Below are positions 41,692 through 51,176 of a stretch of 64,000 bases of DNA, piece by piece. Position 1 is the first letter of the stretch. Each line of letters starts with the position of its first letter. Source of the DNA: Pseudonocardiales bacterium (GTDB lineage: Bacteria; Actinomycetota; Actinomycetes; Mycobacteriales; Pseudonocardiaceae); contig JAHEXI010000005.1 of assembly GCA_023252195.1 (NCBI GenBank), positions 151,999 to 215,998 on the forward strand. The letters are read 5' to 3'. The notes beneath the pieces are model-generated. The model was not told the DNA's origin. It saw only the letters and a list, made by a program, of their open reading frames with translations, and ran no database searches. The translations under genes were made by a program, and so were the position numbers.

Positions 41692-42519
41692 GTGCCTGAA
41701 CCCCACGACCGCCAGCCCCGACCAGCGTTGTTGCCGCTACGCGGCCGGGTGGCACTGGTGACCGGTGCAAGCCGCCGCGCCGGAATCGGACACGCCATCG
41801 CCCGCCGGCTTGCTGCGCTGGGCGCCAGCCTGTTTCTGCACCACTACACCCAGCCAGACCACGATCAGCCAGGGGGAGCCGACCCCGAAGGCCGGCGCGC
41901 GGTCATCGACAGCGTCATCGACGTGCTGGCCGAGACCGCGGTCCTCCACCACGACGAGCTCGACCTCGCCGACTCCGACGCACCGCACCAGCTGATCACC
42001 ACCGCAGCCAGAGCGCTCGGACACCTCGATATCCTCGTGTGCAACCATGCCCGCAGCGGCGGCGACGGGCCGCTCGGCGCACTCGATGCGGACATGCTCG
42101 ACACGCACTGGGCCGTCAATACCCGCTCAACCATCTTGCTGGCCCAAGCCTTCGCAGCGCAGCACGATGGTCGACCCGGCGGCCGGATCATCTTCATGAC
42201 CTCCGGGCAAGACCTCGGTCCGATGCGCGGGGAAGTGGCCTACGCCGCGAGCAAAGGCGCGCTCGCCTCCATCGCCCGCACCCTGGCCGACCACCTCGCC
42301 GACCAGTCGATCACCCTCAACACGATCAACCCCGGTCCGGTGGACACCGGCTACGCACCACTCGAGGTCCGCGACGCCCTCCGCTACCGTTTCCCGCAGG
42401 CACGCTGGGGCGTCCCCGATGACCCCGCCCGGCTCATCGCCTGGCTGGCCACCGACGACGCAGCCTGGGTCACCGGACAAACCATCAACACCGAAGGCGG
42501 CTTTCGACGGTGGGACTGA
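41692..42519 (+). CDS. Short-chain dehydrogenase/reductase
   Basis: 275 residues. The nucleotide motif is ALVTGASRRAGIGHAIA, the NAG-type element LVCNHARS, the catalytic Ser lies in IIFMTSGQD and Tyr/Lys in VAYAASKGALAS; the end VTGQTINTEGGFRRW is typical of FabG-like SDRs. GTG 41692 is the only suitable start; no SD is seen. A 3-oxoacyl reductase or an alcohol dehydrogenase role is possible. It precedes the OFA-type transporter by 87 bp on the same strand. Confidence 0.88.
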   Translation: MPEPHDRQPRPALLPLRGRVALVTGASRRAGIGHAIARRLAALGASLFLHHYTQPDHDQPGGADPEGRRAVIDSVIDVLAETAVLHHDELDLADSDAPHQLITTAARALGHLDILVCNHARSGGDGPLGALDADMLDTHWAVNTRSTILLAQAFAAQHDGRPGGRIIFMTSGQDLGPMRGEVAYAASKGALASIARTLADHLADQSITLNTINPGPVDTGYAPLEVRDALRYRFPQARWGVPDDPARLIAWLATDDAAWVTGQTINTEGGFRRWD

Positions 42520-42606
42520 CCCCGCTGAGTGCTGCGGCCGCGCTGGCCACAGATCGATCGGATCATTACCGTTCAGGTTAACGATCTCGGCGCGGAGGTG
42601 GCAGTG

Positions 42607-44001
42607 ATGGCTGTCGGTTTCCTGGCCCGGTCTCGCATCGTCGCACCCGCTGGCTGGAGTCGCTGGCTGGTCCCCCCGGCGGCGCTGTCGGTGCATCTGG
42701 CGATCGGCCAGGCGTACTCGTGGAGCGTGTTCAAGCCGGCTCTAGAGAAGTCCCTGGGGATCAATGGGACGCTTTCGGCGATTCCCTTCGAGCTGGGCAT
42801 CGTCATGCTCGGGGTGTCCGCGGCGCTGTTCGGCACCCGAGTCGAGCGCAATGGGCCGCGGTGGGCGATGTTCGTTGCGACGTGCTGCTTTTCCTCTGGC
42901 TTCCTCGTCTCGGCGCTCGGGGTGGTCACCCGGCAGTACTGGCTGGTCATCCTCGGCTACGGCGTGATCGGTGGCATCGGGCTGGGCATCGGCTACATCT
43001 CCCCGGTCTCCACTCTGATCAAGTGGTTCCCCGATCGCCCCGGAATGGCCACCGGAATCGCCATCATGGGTTTCGGCGGCGGCGCGCTCATCGCCTCGCC
43101 GTGGTCCGCGCAGATGCTCAACGCTTTCGGGGTGACCGCCGCGGCGGCGGGCCAGGGCACCACCGGGATCGCCAAGGCCTTCCTCATCCACGGACTGGTC
43201 TACGCGGTGTTCATGTCGATGGGATGGCTGCTCGTGCGGGTGCCGGAGGAAGGCTGGAAACCGGCCGGGTGGGACCCCTCAACGGTTGCGTCCAGGGCGT
43301 TGGTCACCACTGCGAACGTCTCGGCCCGCAACGCGATCCGCACCCCGCAGTTCTGGTTCCTGTGGGTGGTGCTGTGTTTGAACGTCACCGCCGGGATCGG
43401 AATCCTGGAGAAAGCCGCACCGATCTACCAGGACTTCTTCCCGGCCGCAGCCTCCAAGGCGGCGCTCGCGTCGGCCGCGGCCGGCTTTGTCGCCATCCTC
43501 TCGCTGGCCAACATGGCCGGCCGATTTGTCTGGTCGTCGACATCGGATCGCATCGGTCGCAAGAACATCTACCGCTGCTACCTAGGCTTCGGGGCGCTGC
43601 TCTACTTGGTTATAGTGCTGACCACCAACGCCAACAAGGTTGTTTTCCTCGTCTGCACGCTGCTCATCATCTCCTTCTACGGGGCCGGCTTCGCCACCGT
43701 CCCGGCCTACCTCCGGGATCTCTTCGGCACCTTCGAAGTCGGCGCCATCCATGGTCGGTTGCTCACCGCCTGGTCGACCGCGGGTGTGCTCGGGCCGCTC
43801 ATCGTCAACGCGATCGCCGACGCCCAGACCCGCGCCGGGCATACCGGCCCCGCCAAGTACATCCTGTCGTTCTCGATCATGATCGGCCTGCTGGTGGTCG
43901 GGTTCGTGGCCAACGAGTTGATTCGACCGGTGAAATCGAAGTTCCATGAGCCCGCCGCGCTGAGGCAGGTCGCGGGCCTGGTGGACAGGGGTAGGTCGTG
44001 A
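42607..44001 (+). CDS. OFA-family MFS transporter (oxalate/formate-antiporter type)
   Basis: 464 residues, twelve membrane helices. The first loop carries AIGQAYSWSVFKPALEKSLG and the central part GIGLGIGYISPVSTLIKWFPDRPGMATG, both signatures of the OFA group. The true substrate may be another carboxylate. ATG 42607 has GGAGGTGG 6-8 nt upstream, better than the frame start at 42529. The TGA overlaps the GTG of a 48-residue small subunit. Confidence 0.88.
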   Translation: MAVGFLARSRIVAPAGWSRWLVPPAALSVHLAIGQAYSWSVFKPALEKSLGINGTLSAIPFELGIVMLGVSAALFGTRVERNGPRWAMFVATCCFSSGFLVSALGVVTRQYWLVILGYGVIGGIGLGIGYISPVSTLIKWFPDRPGMATGIAIMGFGGGALIASPWSAQMLNAFGVTAAAAGQGTTGIAKAFLIHGLVYAVFMSMGWLLVRVPEEGWKPAGWDPSTVASRALVTTANVSARNAIRTPQFWFLWVVLCLNVTAGIGILEKAAPIYQDFFPAAASKAALASAAAGFVAILSLANMAGRFVWSSTSDRIGRKNIYRCYLGFGALLYLVIVLTTNANKVVFLVCTLLIISFYGAGFATVPAYLRDLFGTFEVGAIHGRLLTAWSTAGVLGPLIVNAIADAQTRAGHTGPAKYILSFSIMIGLLVVGFVANELIRPVKSKFHEPAALRQVAGLVDRGRS

Positions 44002-44144
44002 CTGAGGTCCGCGAACGCATACCGGTGGATCAGCCGGGAAACCGAGCACCGCTGATGGTCCTGGCCTGGATCTGGGTGCTTGCGCCGTTCGGCTACGGGG
44101 TCTACGAGCTCGTGGCGAAAATCCCCGCGCTGTTCGGGAGCTGA
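43998..44144 (+). CDS. Small single-helix subunit of the OFA-type MFS transporter
   Basis: 48 residues from GTG 43998, overlapping the transporter stop (GTGA). The N-terminus is polar (VTEVRERIPVDQPGN), followed by one membrane helix (LMVLAWIWVLAPFGYGVYEL). Short proteins like this, named MFS transporter small subunit, regularly follow OFA transporters in actinobacteria and proteobacteria. Its role is not established. It is too short for routine gene callers and convergent with the histidine kinase gene 16 bp away. Confidence 0.72.
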   Translation: MTEVRERIPVDQPGNRAPLMVLAWIWVLAPFGYGVYELVAKIPALFGS

Positions 44145-44160
44145 ACAGTGGGACCACTTG

Positions 44161-45381
44161 TCAGCCGGGAAGCTGGATGCGCAGGGCCGCTCCAGGCTCG
44201 GACCGTTCGAGCAGCTCCACCCGGCCGCCGTGGGCCGCGGCGATCTCACTCACCAGCGCCAGACCGAGCCCGTACCGTCGCCTAGTCTGCGATGGCAAAG
44301 GCCTGCCGGAGACGAACCGCTCAAACAGCCGTGGCGCCAGTTCGGAATCGATCCCCGGGCCGTCGTCGCAGACATCGACAAGGACATGCCCATTGCGGGC
44401 GTGCACGGCCACGGTCACTTCGTGCTCGGCATGCCGCACGGCGTTGTCCACCAGCGCCGTGACCGCGCGCCGCAACGCCACCGGCGAGCCCGGCGCCCGG
44501 ACCGGTCCGGAATCGGGTTGCGGGCCGGTCAGCCGGATATCCCGCTCAGCCGCCTGCGGGGCCGCTGCGGCGAGCACTCCGGTGGCGAGCTCGGTGAGGT
44601 CGACCGGCTGACGGGATTGCGAGGCGACCGGGTCCGCGGCCACCAGCAGATCCTCGAGGATGTCGCCGAGCCGGGTGCTGTCGGCGACGATGCCGTCGAC
44701 GTCGGGCAGCAGTGCAGCGGGCCCGGCCTCTACACCGCTGCGCAGCCGCCGGCGGAGCAGCTGGGCACGGGTGCTGAGCAGGGTCACCGGGGTCCGCAAC
44801 TCGTGCCCAGCGTCGGCGACGAACCGGCGCTGCAACGCCAGCGCCGCGGACAACGGCCGCAGCGCGCGATACCCCAGCCAGGTTCCGGCCGCCGCGGCGA
44901 GCAGCAGCCCGACCCCGCTACAGACCAGCAAGGTGGCGATCAGCTGATCACGTTCGGAGTGGTTGGCGGTGAGGTCCAGCATGCCCTGCGCGACCGTGCC
45001 GTCAGGCTGGCGCAGGGTCTCGATCCGGTAGTCGACGTCACCGATCCGGACCTCGGTGGATTCCCTGGAACCAACCTTTGTGGCCCGGCCGATCGCCCCG
45101 GTGTCGGGCAATCCCGTGGGCATGCCTGGGGTGACCGCCTTCCCCTCGGGCCCCTGAAGTGCGAGCCAGATCCCGGCGGGCGGGTCAATCGCGTCGTCGG
45201 CGCGGGTCACGGCCGCATCGAGCAGGGTGGTGGCGGCGTGACGCTGGCTGCTGAGTACCACGGCCACGGCGGCGACGGACAGCAGGACGACGATCGCCGC
45301 GGCGAGCAACGCGGCCTGCAACCCGAGCCGTATCGCCGCACGGCGCAGCAGCACGGACTCGACGCGGGAGGCCCGGATCAT
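44161..45381 (-). CDS. Sensor histidine kinase of a two-component system
   Basis: 406 residues. Two membrane helices (about 21-45 and 147-171) enclose an extracellular sensor loop of ~100 residues. A short HAMP-like region precedes the H-box DAGHELRTPVTLLSTR. The ATPase domain has N-box LVDNAVRHAEHE and G-boxes VCDDGPGI and YGLGLALVSEI, all intact. Its ATG overlaps the TGA of the response regulator (ATGA), so they form one operon. The stimulus is unknown. Confidence 0.92.
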   Translation of the reverse strand: MIRASRVESVLLRRAAIRLGLQAALLAAAIVVLLSVAAVAVVLSSQRHAATTLLDAAVTRADDAIDPPAGIWLALQGPEGKAVTPGMPTGLPDTGAIGRATKVGSRESTEVRIGDVDYRIETLRQPDGTVAQGMLDLTANHSERDQLIATLLVCSGVGLLLAAAAGTWLGYRALRPLSAALALQRRFVADAGHELRTPVTLLSTRAQLLRRRLRSGVEAGPAALLPDVDGIVADSTRLGDILEDLLVAADPVASQSRQPVDLTELATGVLAAAAPQAAERDIRLTGPQPDSGPVRAPGSPVALRRAVTALVDNAVRHAEHEVTVAVHARNGHVLVDVCDDGPGIDSELAPRLFERFVSGRPLPSQTRRRYGLGLALVSEIAAAHGGRVELLERSEPGAALRIQLPG

Positions 45382-46091
45382 CGTCGCGGGTCCCGGCCGA
45401 GGCGGTAGCCGCGGCCGCGCACGGTGTCGACGATGCCGCGCCCGAGCTTGCGCCGCAGATAGTGCACGTAGGTGTCGACCACAATCGGGCTTTCAGCCTC
45501 GGTGAACACGCCGGTGAGCAGGTCGGCGCGGCTGAATACCTGTCCGGGCCGACCGGCCAGCGTGGCCAGCAACCCGCACTCCCGTTCGGAGAGCTGGACC
45601 GGCGCGGTGCCGGCGCCGGCGTGGTCCGGTGCGTCGGAGACCTCGCGGGTGTCGAGGTCGAGTCGGTATCCGCCGACCGGCAGCATCCGGGCGACGTCGA
45701 GGTGGCGCCGGCGCAGCGCCCGCAGCCGGGCAAGTAGTTCGTCGACATCGAAGGGCTTAGCCAAGTAGTCCTCGGCGCCAGCGTCGAGCCCGGCGACCCG
45801 GTCTGCGGCGGCGCCGCGCGCGGAGAGGACCAGCACCGGGGTGGTGACTCCGTGGCGGCGCCACCGTCTCATCAGGTCCAGGCCCTCGATGGCCGGTAAT
45901 CCGCGGTCCAACACGATCACGTCGTACCTGCGGGTGAGGCCCAGGTGCAAACCACGCTGCCCGTCGCCGGCGACATCGACGTGGTAGCCCTCGTCGGTGA
46001 ACAGCGCGGCGAGGATGGCGCGGAACTCAGGTTCGTCCTCGACGAGGAGCAGCCGAAAGCCGCCGGTGGCGGTCGGTGGGGTCGAGTCCAC
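45378..46091 (-). CDS. OmpR/PhoB-family response regulator
   Basis: 237 residues from GTG 46091. The receiver has LLLVEDEPEF, phospho-Asp in VIVLDRGLP, Thr/Ser in LVLSARG and Lys in YLAKPFDVDEL. The winged-helix DNA-binding domain ends VDTYVHYLRRKLG and VRGRGYRLG. A frame reaching 46217 would add 42 residues of no family similarity. No clear SD precedes GTG 46091. Partner of the downstream kinase. It is divergent from the membrane-protein gene at 46203, which may be a target. Confidence 0.92.
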   Translation of the reverse strand: MDSTPPTATGGFRLLLVEDEPEFRAILAALFTDEGYHVDVAGDGQRGLHLGLTRRYDVIVLDRGLPAIEGLDLMRRWRRHGVTTPVLVLSARGAAADRVAGLDAGAEDYLAKPFDVDELLARLRALRRRHLDVARMLPVGGYRLDLDTREVSDAPDHAGAGTAPVQLSERECGLLATLAGRPGQVFSRADLLTGVFTEAESPIVVDTYVHYLRRKLGRGIVDTVRGRGYRLGRDPRR

Positions 46092-46202
46092 AGCGGCTAT
46101 CTTCGTCCCCGCTGGGATCCGGGTACAGCGGACAGCGCGCATTGTCGGACTTCCCAGGATCCTCCAAGGCCGCTCTAAAGTTCCCGGTGCATGCTGAGGG
46201 CC

Positions 46203-46745
46203 ATGAACCGCTCCCAAACTAGTGCGGCCGGCCGCCCGCGAACGCGGTCCTCCACGGGTCGTCCAAGTGACCCGTCAGTAAGGAATCAACCCCAGAGGGG
46301 GATGCCGCAGTCAGCCGCCCGGCCTGGTCGTGCCGTGGGAAGCAGCCTGATTGCGCGGATGGTAGGCGTCGTGGGGTGTCTTGCGGTCGCGGCGATTCAC
46401 GTCATCGACCAAGGGGGCGTACCCGGTACCAAAGGCCCGGAATATGTCCAGATCTTGTACTACGCGCTGGAAGTCGCTGGCGTCTTGGCGGCGGCAGTGC
46501 TGCTGACCAACCGCGCACGGGTGGGGTGGTTGCTCTCGCTGGGGGTCGCAGCCGGCCCCATTGTGGGCTATGTGCTCTCCCGCGGACCAGGGCTGCCCGA
46601 CTACACCGATGACATCGGCAACTGGGCCGAACCCCTCGGGGTCGTCAGCCTCGTCGTCGAGGGAATCCTGCTGATCCTCGCCGCGGTATCGCTGCGTCGG
46701 TACGCGTCATCATCAGTGAACAGTCCGGCGCCCGGCGGGCGCTGA
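46203..46745 (+). CDS. Four-helix membrane protein, function unknown
   Basis: 180 residues from ATG 46203 (GAGGG before it). A basic, disordered N-terminus of ~45 residues leads to four likely membrane helices (about 52-68, 83-104, 108-124, 144-164). I recognise no family. Divergent orientation to the two-component system, with 111 bp between, makes it a possible target. Confidence 0.65.
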   Translation: MNRSQTSAAGRPRTRSSTGRPSDPSVRNQPQRGMPQSAARPGRAVGSSLIARMVGVVGCLAVAAIHVIDQGGVPGTKGPEYVQILYYALEVAGVLAAAVLLTNRARVGWLLSLGVAAGPIVGYVLSRGPGLPDYTDDIGNWAEPLGVVSLVVEGILLILAAVSLRRYASSSVNSPAPGGR

Positions 46746-46767
46746 AGCCGATCGACGACGGGACAGT

Positions 46768-47067
46768 TCAGACGAGACCCCCGTCGGCGCGGAGGTTCTG
46801 GCCGGTCAGCCATGCAGCATCTGGACTGAGTAGCGCGCTCACGACGTTGGCGATGTCGACCGGCTGTCCAACGCGCCCAAGCGCGGTCATATGCGCTACC
46901 TCGGCACGTGCTTCCGGCGTCAGGTCAGCACGGAGCAGGTCGGTGTCGGTCGGGCCTGGGGAGACGATGTGAACGGTGACCCCGCGGTGACCGAGCTCTC
47001 GGGACCCGACGCGCACGAACTGCTCGAGCGCGGCCTTGCTGGCGGCGTAGACGGCTTCACCGGGGCT
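46768..47067 (-). pseudogene. C-terminal remnant of an SDR oxidoreductase
   Basis: The remaining ~100 residues begin at GEAVYAASKAALEQFV (the YxxxK active site) and include HIVSPGPTDTDLL and WLTGQNLRADGGLV, the normal C-terminus of an FabG-like SDR. The Rossmann N-terminal half (GxxxGxG) is missing. The frame continues to 47145 but this extra part is antisense to a WYL-regulator remnant, so the gene is fused to foreign sequence. Confidence 0.75.
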
Positions 47068-47089
47068 GGGCCAGGCGGTGCCGGTGTCC

Positions 47090-47216
47090 ACCGGTCGCCG
47101 CTGGTATCTCGTGGCTTGGGACCTCGACCGCGAGGACTGGCGCACTTGATCCCCGACGGCGACATCATCGCCTATGTCACCAATGGCGTCGCCTCGGTGC
47201 TCGGTCCGTGCAAGCC
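47090..47216 (+). pseudogene. Remnant of a YafY-type WYL regulator
   Basis: Frame from about 47090: GRRWYLVAWDLDREDWRT then a stop at 47147-47149. This is the core WYL motif. In a shifted frame from 47155 follows DGDIIAYVTNGVASVLG, like the segment GGDVAAYV that comes shortly after it in such proteins. Both N-terminal HTH and C-terminal end are lost. WYL regulators often lie divergent to SDR genes, so this and the SDR remnant are probably two sides of one deletion. Confidence 0.6.
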
Positions 47217-47246
47217 TGCATCAGCGAGCCCAGCAAAGATCGAGGC

Positions 47247-48812
47247 ATGAACGGCTTCGAAGAGTACGACTACGTCATCGTCGGCGGTGGTTCGGCGGGG
47301 TGCGTGCTCGCGGCCCGGCTGTCGGAGGATCCGTCGGTCATGGTGTGCTTGCTCGAGGCCGGTCCATCCGACGTCGACGACCCGAAGATCCTGGCGCTCG
47401 AGCGGTGGCCGCAGCTGCTCGGTTCCGGCTATGACTGGGATTACCCGATCGAGCCGCAAGCTCACGGCAACAGCTTCGTGCGGCATTCTCGCGCCAGGGT
47501 GCTCGGGGGTTGCTCGTCGCACAATTCGTGCATCGCGTTCTGGACACCACGCGAGGACCTCGACGACTGGGCCGCGATGGGGTGCACCGGCTGGAGCGCC
47601 GACGAGTGTTGGCCGCTGATCGCGCGGTTGGAGACCAACGACGGTCCCGGCGATCATCATGGCCGCGCCGGCCCCGTGATGCTGCGGCAGATCCCGCCGC
47701 ACGACCCGTGCGGTGTCGCGGTGCTGACCGCCGCGGCCGCGGTCGGGTTGCCCACCGTGCGCTTCAACGAGGGCGCCACGGTCACCGAGGGAGCCGGCTT
47801 TTTCCAGATCAACGCCGACGAGCACAACATCCGCGTCTCATCCTCACGCGGCTACTTGCATCCGATCATCGGCCGGCGACGCAATCTGGTGGTGCGCACC
47901 GACGCCTGGGTCAAGCGGGTGCTTTTCGACGCCCACCAGCGGGCGACCGGCGTCGAGTATCTCGAATCGGGTCGGTACGCCCCCGTGCACGCCCGGCGGG
48001 AGGTGATCCTGTCCGCTGGAGCGATCGATACGCCCAAGTTGCTCATGCTGTCCGGTATCGGCCCGGCCGAACACCTGGGAGACGTCGGCATCGACGTGGT
48101 GGTCGACAGCCCTGGCGTCGGGTCCAACCTCGACGACCACGTCGAGGGCCTGGTGATGTGGGAGGCGTCGCGACCGATGGTCACCCGCTCCACCCAGTGG
48201 TGGGAGATCGGGCTGTTCACCCGCACAGAACCGGGCCTTGACCGTCCCGACCTGATGATGCACTACGGCTGCGTGCCCTTCGACATGAACACCCTGCGCC
48301 GGGGCTACCCGACTACGTCCAACGGCTTCTGCCTGACACCGAATGTCACCCGCGGCCGGTCCCGGGGGACCGTCCGGCTGCGGTCACGTGACTTTCGGGA
48401 CCGGGCGAAGGTGGACCCCCGCTATTTCACCGATCCGGAGGGTCACGACCTGGCTGTGATGCTTGTCGGGATCAGGTTGGCCCGCCGGATCGCCGCGCAG
48501 CCGGCGTTGCGGGGCTGGATCGAACGGGAACTGGCACCCGGCCCGGACGCGGCCACCGACGACGAGCTGATCGACTACATCGGCAAGACGCACAACACGG
48601 TCTACCATCCCGCGGGCACGGCCAGGATGGGTGCTGCCGACGATCCGGCGGCGGTACTCGATGCGCGGCTGCGGGTCAAAGGTGTGACCGGGCTGCGCGT
48701 CGCGGACGCGTCCGTCCTGCCGTTCCTGCCGGCGGTCAACCCGAACATCACCATCATGATGATCGGGGAGAAGGCCAGCGACTTGATCGCGCAGGACGCC
48801 GTTCAGCGTTGA
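47247..48812 (+). CDS. GMC-family FAD oxidoreductase (choline-dehydrogenase-like)
   Basis: 521 residues from ATG 47247 (GAGG upstream). The FAD motif is [20 protein letters not shown] signature 1 [16 protein letters not shown], signature 2 [17 protein letters not shown]. The catalytic His region is [12 protein letters not shown] and the C-terminus has [16 protein letters not shown]. It oxidises an alcohol; choline or polyethylene-glycol-like substrates are possible but not shown. Its stop overlaps the convergent exonuclease stop by 10 bp. Confidence 0.9.
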   Translation: MNGFEEYDYVIVGGGSAGCVLAARLSEDPSVMVCLLEAGPSDVDDPKILALERWPQLLGSGYDWDYPIEPQAHGNSFVRHSRARVLGGCSSHNSCIAFWTPREDLDDWAAMGCTGWSADECWPLIARLETNDGPGDHHGRAGPVMLRQIPPHDPCGVAVLTAAAAVGLPTVRFNEGATVTEGAGFFQINADEHNIRVSSSRGYLHPIIGRRRNLVVRTDAWVKRVLFDAHQRATGVEYLESGRYAPVHARREVILSAGAIDTPKLLMLSGIGPAEHLGDVGIDVVVDSPGVGSNLDDHVEGLVMWEASRPMVTRSTQWWEIGLFTRTEPGLDRPDLMMHYGCVPFDMNTLRRGYPTTSNGFCLTPNVTRGRSRGTVRLRSRDFRDRAKVDPRYFTDPEGHDLAVMLVGIRLARRIAAQPALRGWIERELAPGPDAATDDELIDYIGKTHNTVYHPAGTARMGAADDPAAVLDARLRVKGVTGLRVADASVLPFLPAVNPNITIMMIGEKASDLIAQDAVQR

Positions 48813-49753
48813 GCTGCAAGCGCTGCGATGAGGCGGTCCACCGCGGTGCCCAGACCCCATGTCTGTTGCAGCGCGGTGAGCGCGGCCGGTTCGGCGGGTT
48901 CCGTGGGCAGCGTGTCGTCGCGATCCTTGCGCACCGGGGCGTCGGTGGCCACCCGCACGACGCTGGGTGCCAGCTCCAGGTAGTCCCGGGACGCCCGGAG
49001 CTTGGCCCGGATCCCTGCGGCGAGTGCCGATTGCGGATCATCCAGCGCCGCGAGCAGCCCTTCCACCGAGCCGAACCGGCTGATCAGCGTGGCGGCGGTC
49101 TTCTCGCCGATTCCGGGTACCCCGGGCAGCCCATCGGACGGGTCACCGCGCAGCGCGGCCAGATCCGCGTAGCCGGGCCCGGCGCCGGCTTCCGGCAGCC
49201 CGTAGCGGCTTGCCAGCTCGGCGGGGCCGATCACTTCGGCTTTGGCCAGCCCCCGCCCGACGTAGACCACCCGCACCGGAGTCGGCTCGCTGCGCACCAC
49301 CTGAAACAGGTCCCGGTCGCCGCTGACAACCTCGACGGGGTCGCGGCGCTCGGCCGCGGCCAGTGCGCCGATGACGTCATCGGCCTCGTATCCGTCCGCG
49401 CCCGCAGTCGCCAGCCCCGCGACGGCGAGCAGCTGGAGGATCAGCGGGACCTGCGGGCTCAGCGTGTCCGGCACCTCCTCGCCGTCCGGCGCACCGGACC
49501 CGGTCTGCTCGGCAACCCGGTGCGCCTTGTAGGACGGGAGCGCGGCGACCCGAAATGCCGGTCGCCAGTCCAAGTCCAGGCAGGCGACCAGCCGGGACGG
49601 CCGGCGTTGCTCGATCAGCCGGGCGACCATGTCGGTGAACCCCCGCACCGCATTCACCGGGGTACCGTCCGGAGCCGTGATCGATTCCGGGACTCCGTAG
49701 TAGGCCCGGAAGTACAGGCTTGCGGCATCGATGAGCAGCAAGGGCGCGTCCAT
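48803..49753 (-). CDS. 5'-3' exonuclease (FEN-like, DNA polymerase I N-terminal type)
   Basis: 316 residues. Metal-binding acidic residues are seen in [31 protein letters not shown] and [12 protein letters not shown]. The helix-hairpin-helix is [24 protein letters not shown]. It removes RNA primers or flaps as a stand-alone protein, in addition to PolA. ATG 49753 is chosen over 49819; TAGGCT lies 8 nt upstream with no SD, a leaderless start. The neighbourhood of this gene and pepE matches mycobacteria. Confidence 0.92.
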   Translation of the reverse strand: MDAPLLLIDAASLYFRAYYGVPESITAPDGTPVNAVRGFTDMVARLIEQRRPSRLVACLDLDWRPAFRVAALPSYKAHRVAEQTGSGAPDGEEVPDTLSPQVPLILQLLAVAGLATAGADGYEADDVIGALAAAERRDPVEVVSGDRDLFQVVRSEPTPVRVVYVGRGLAKAEVIGPAELASRYGLPEAGAGPGYADLAALRGDPSDGLPGVPGIGEKTAATLISRFGSVEGLLAALDDPQSALAAGIRAKLRASRDYLELAPSVVRVATDAPVRKDRDDTLPTEPAEPAALTALQQTWGLGTAVDRLIAALAAQR

Positions 49754-49806
49754 GAGGGCAGAGCCTAACGAGAGCCACCGGGCCCGGCCGGTCCTAGGCT
49801 TGCGGT
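49754..49806. promoter_or_regulatory. Divergent leaderless promoters of exonuclease and pepE
   Basis: The two genes start 53 bp apart. Minus strand: TAGGCT (49767 to 49762), 8 nt before ATG 49753. Plus strand: TAGGCT (49795-49800), 6 nt before GTG 49807. Both starts lack SD sequences. The identical hexamer in both orientations supports the assignment. Confidence 0.6.
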
Positions 49807-50937
49807 GTGCCCGCCCCACTCGAGACTTTCACCGCCCGTCTGGCCCGTACGCGTGACGCCATCCGGGTCGCCGGCTTGGACGCCCTACTGATCACTCCCA
49901 GCCCGGATCTGCGCTATCTGTTGGGCGTCGCCGGTGCGTCTCACGAGCGCCTGACCTGCCTGGTCTTGCCCGCTGACGGTGACCCGGTGCTGGTGGTGCC
50001 GGCGCTGGAACGGCCGGGGCTCGACGGCACGCCAGCGCTCGAGCTCGGTGTGGAGATCGCCGAGTGGACCGACGAGCAGGACCCGTATGCCTTAGTCGCC
50101 GCTGCGCTGCGCAGGTCGGGGTCGCCGGTGGGCCGGGCCGGGGTGGGGGACGCGATGCCTGCGGCGCATGTGCTGGCGCTGCGCGACGCGCTGCCGGGCT
50201 GCCAGCAGAAGCTGGCGTCGCCGGTGCTGGCGCCGCTGCGGATGCGCAAGGACAGCGCCGAAATCGCCGCGCTGACCGTCGCGGGAGAGGCCATCGACCG
50301 AGTGCACGCCAGGATGGGGGAGTGGCTTCGGGTCGGGCGCACCGAGGCACAGGTCGGCGCCGATGTGGCTGCCGCCATCGTCGAGGAGGGTCACACCTCG
50401 GCGGCGTTCGTCATCGTCGGTTCCGGTCCGAATGGGGCAAGCCCGCACCATGACGTCTCGGCCCGGGTGCTGGCGCCCGGGGACGTGGTGGTGGTCGACA
50501 TCGGCGGCCCGACGCCGGAGGGCTACTTCTCCGACTGCACCCGCACCTACAGCTTGGGCCAACCGGCCGACCTCAACGCCGACGCGGACTACGCGGTGCT
50601 CCAGGCTGCGCAGGACGCTGCGGTGGCGGCTGTCGCGCCGGGCGTCACCGCGGAACAGGTCGACGCCGCCGCTCGGGTGCCGATCACCAATGCCGGTTTC
50701 GGTGAACGGTTCATCCACCGGACTGGGCACGGCATCGGTCTCGACGTGCACGAGCAGCCCTACATCGTCGCCGGTAACGATCTGGTGCTTACACCCGGAA
50801 TGGCGTTCAGCATCGAGCCCGGCATCTACTTCCGTGGCCGGTGGGGCGCCCGTATCGAAGACATCGTGGTGGTCACCGAGAGCGGCGTGACGCGGCTCAA
50901 CCACCGCCCGCGCGACCTCGCTGTATTGCCGGTATGA
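49807..50937 (+). CDS. pepE: Xaa-Pro dipeptidase/aminopeptidase (M24B)
   Basis: 376 residues. The N-terminal creatinase-like domain (about 1-140) is followed by the pita-bread catalytic domain. Metal ligands: D in [20 protein letters not shown] (two Asp), His in [13 protein letters not shown], Glu in FSIEPGIYF and Glu in ARIEDIVVV. It cleaves Xaa-Pro bonds in small peptides, with Mn or Co. GTG 49807 has TAGGCT 6 nt upstream. The name follows the mycobacterial neighbourhood. Confidence 0.9.
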   Translation: MPAPLETFTARLARTRDAIRVAGLDALLITPSPDLRYLLGVAGASHERLTCLVLPADGDPVLVVPALERPGLDGTPALELGVEIAEWTDEQDPYALVAAALRRSGSPVGRAGVGDAMPAAHVLALRDALPGCQQKLASPVLAPLRMRKDSAEIAALTVAGEAIDRVHARMGEWLRVGRTEAQVGADVAAAIVEEGHTSAAFVIVGSGPNGASPHHDVSARVLAPGDVVVVDIGGPTPEGYFSDCTRTYSLGQPADLNADADYAVLQAAQDAAVAAVAPGVTAEQVDAAARVPITNAGFGERFIHRTGHGIGLDVHEQPYIVAGNDLVLTPGMAFSIEPGIYFRGRWGARIEDIVVVTESGVTRLNHRPRDLAVLPV

Positions 50938-51176
50938 CTGTCGGCGGGTGGCGGACAGCACACTTTTTCAGCTATTTGATGTTAGCCGAGCCACAGCTGC
51001 AAAAATAGGAAACCCGGGTTTAACACTGATTCACGATTGGTCACATGTATTCAACGCGGGCGTAACAAACTGCTAGGTAAGGTTAGGGCGTCAGCGAGGG
51101 GGCATCTGGCCAGAGAGCACTATCCAGATTCTAGCCCTCACGAGCGTTTGCGTCTCCGCCTAAGAGGGAAGTGGCC
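50938..51176. promoter_or_regulatory. AT-richer upstream region of the protoglobin gene
   Basis: This 239 bp region is clearly lower in GC than its surroundings. It contains the perfect 12-bp palindrome AAACCCGGGTTT at 51010-51021. Near 51072 is CTAGGTAAGGTTAGGG, of which only the left half resembles a DtxR/IdeR box. No gene is visible. A strong regulated promoter is likely; the site of the palindrome makes it a candidate operator. Confidence 0.45.

Noticed and set aside
42720-43949. 409-codon frame within the OFA transporter gene
   Set aside because: Arg/His/Gly-rich +1 reading of the transporter with no membrane pattern or motif.
51068-51092. DtxR/IdeR iron box upstream of the protoglobin gene
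   Set aside because: Only the left half (TAGGTAAG) resembles the consensus; the right half does not complete the dyad.
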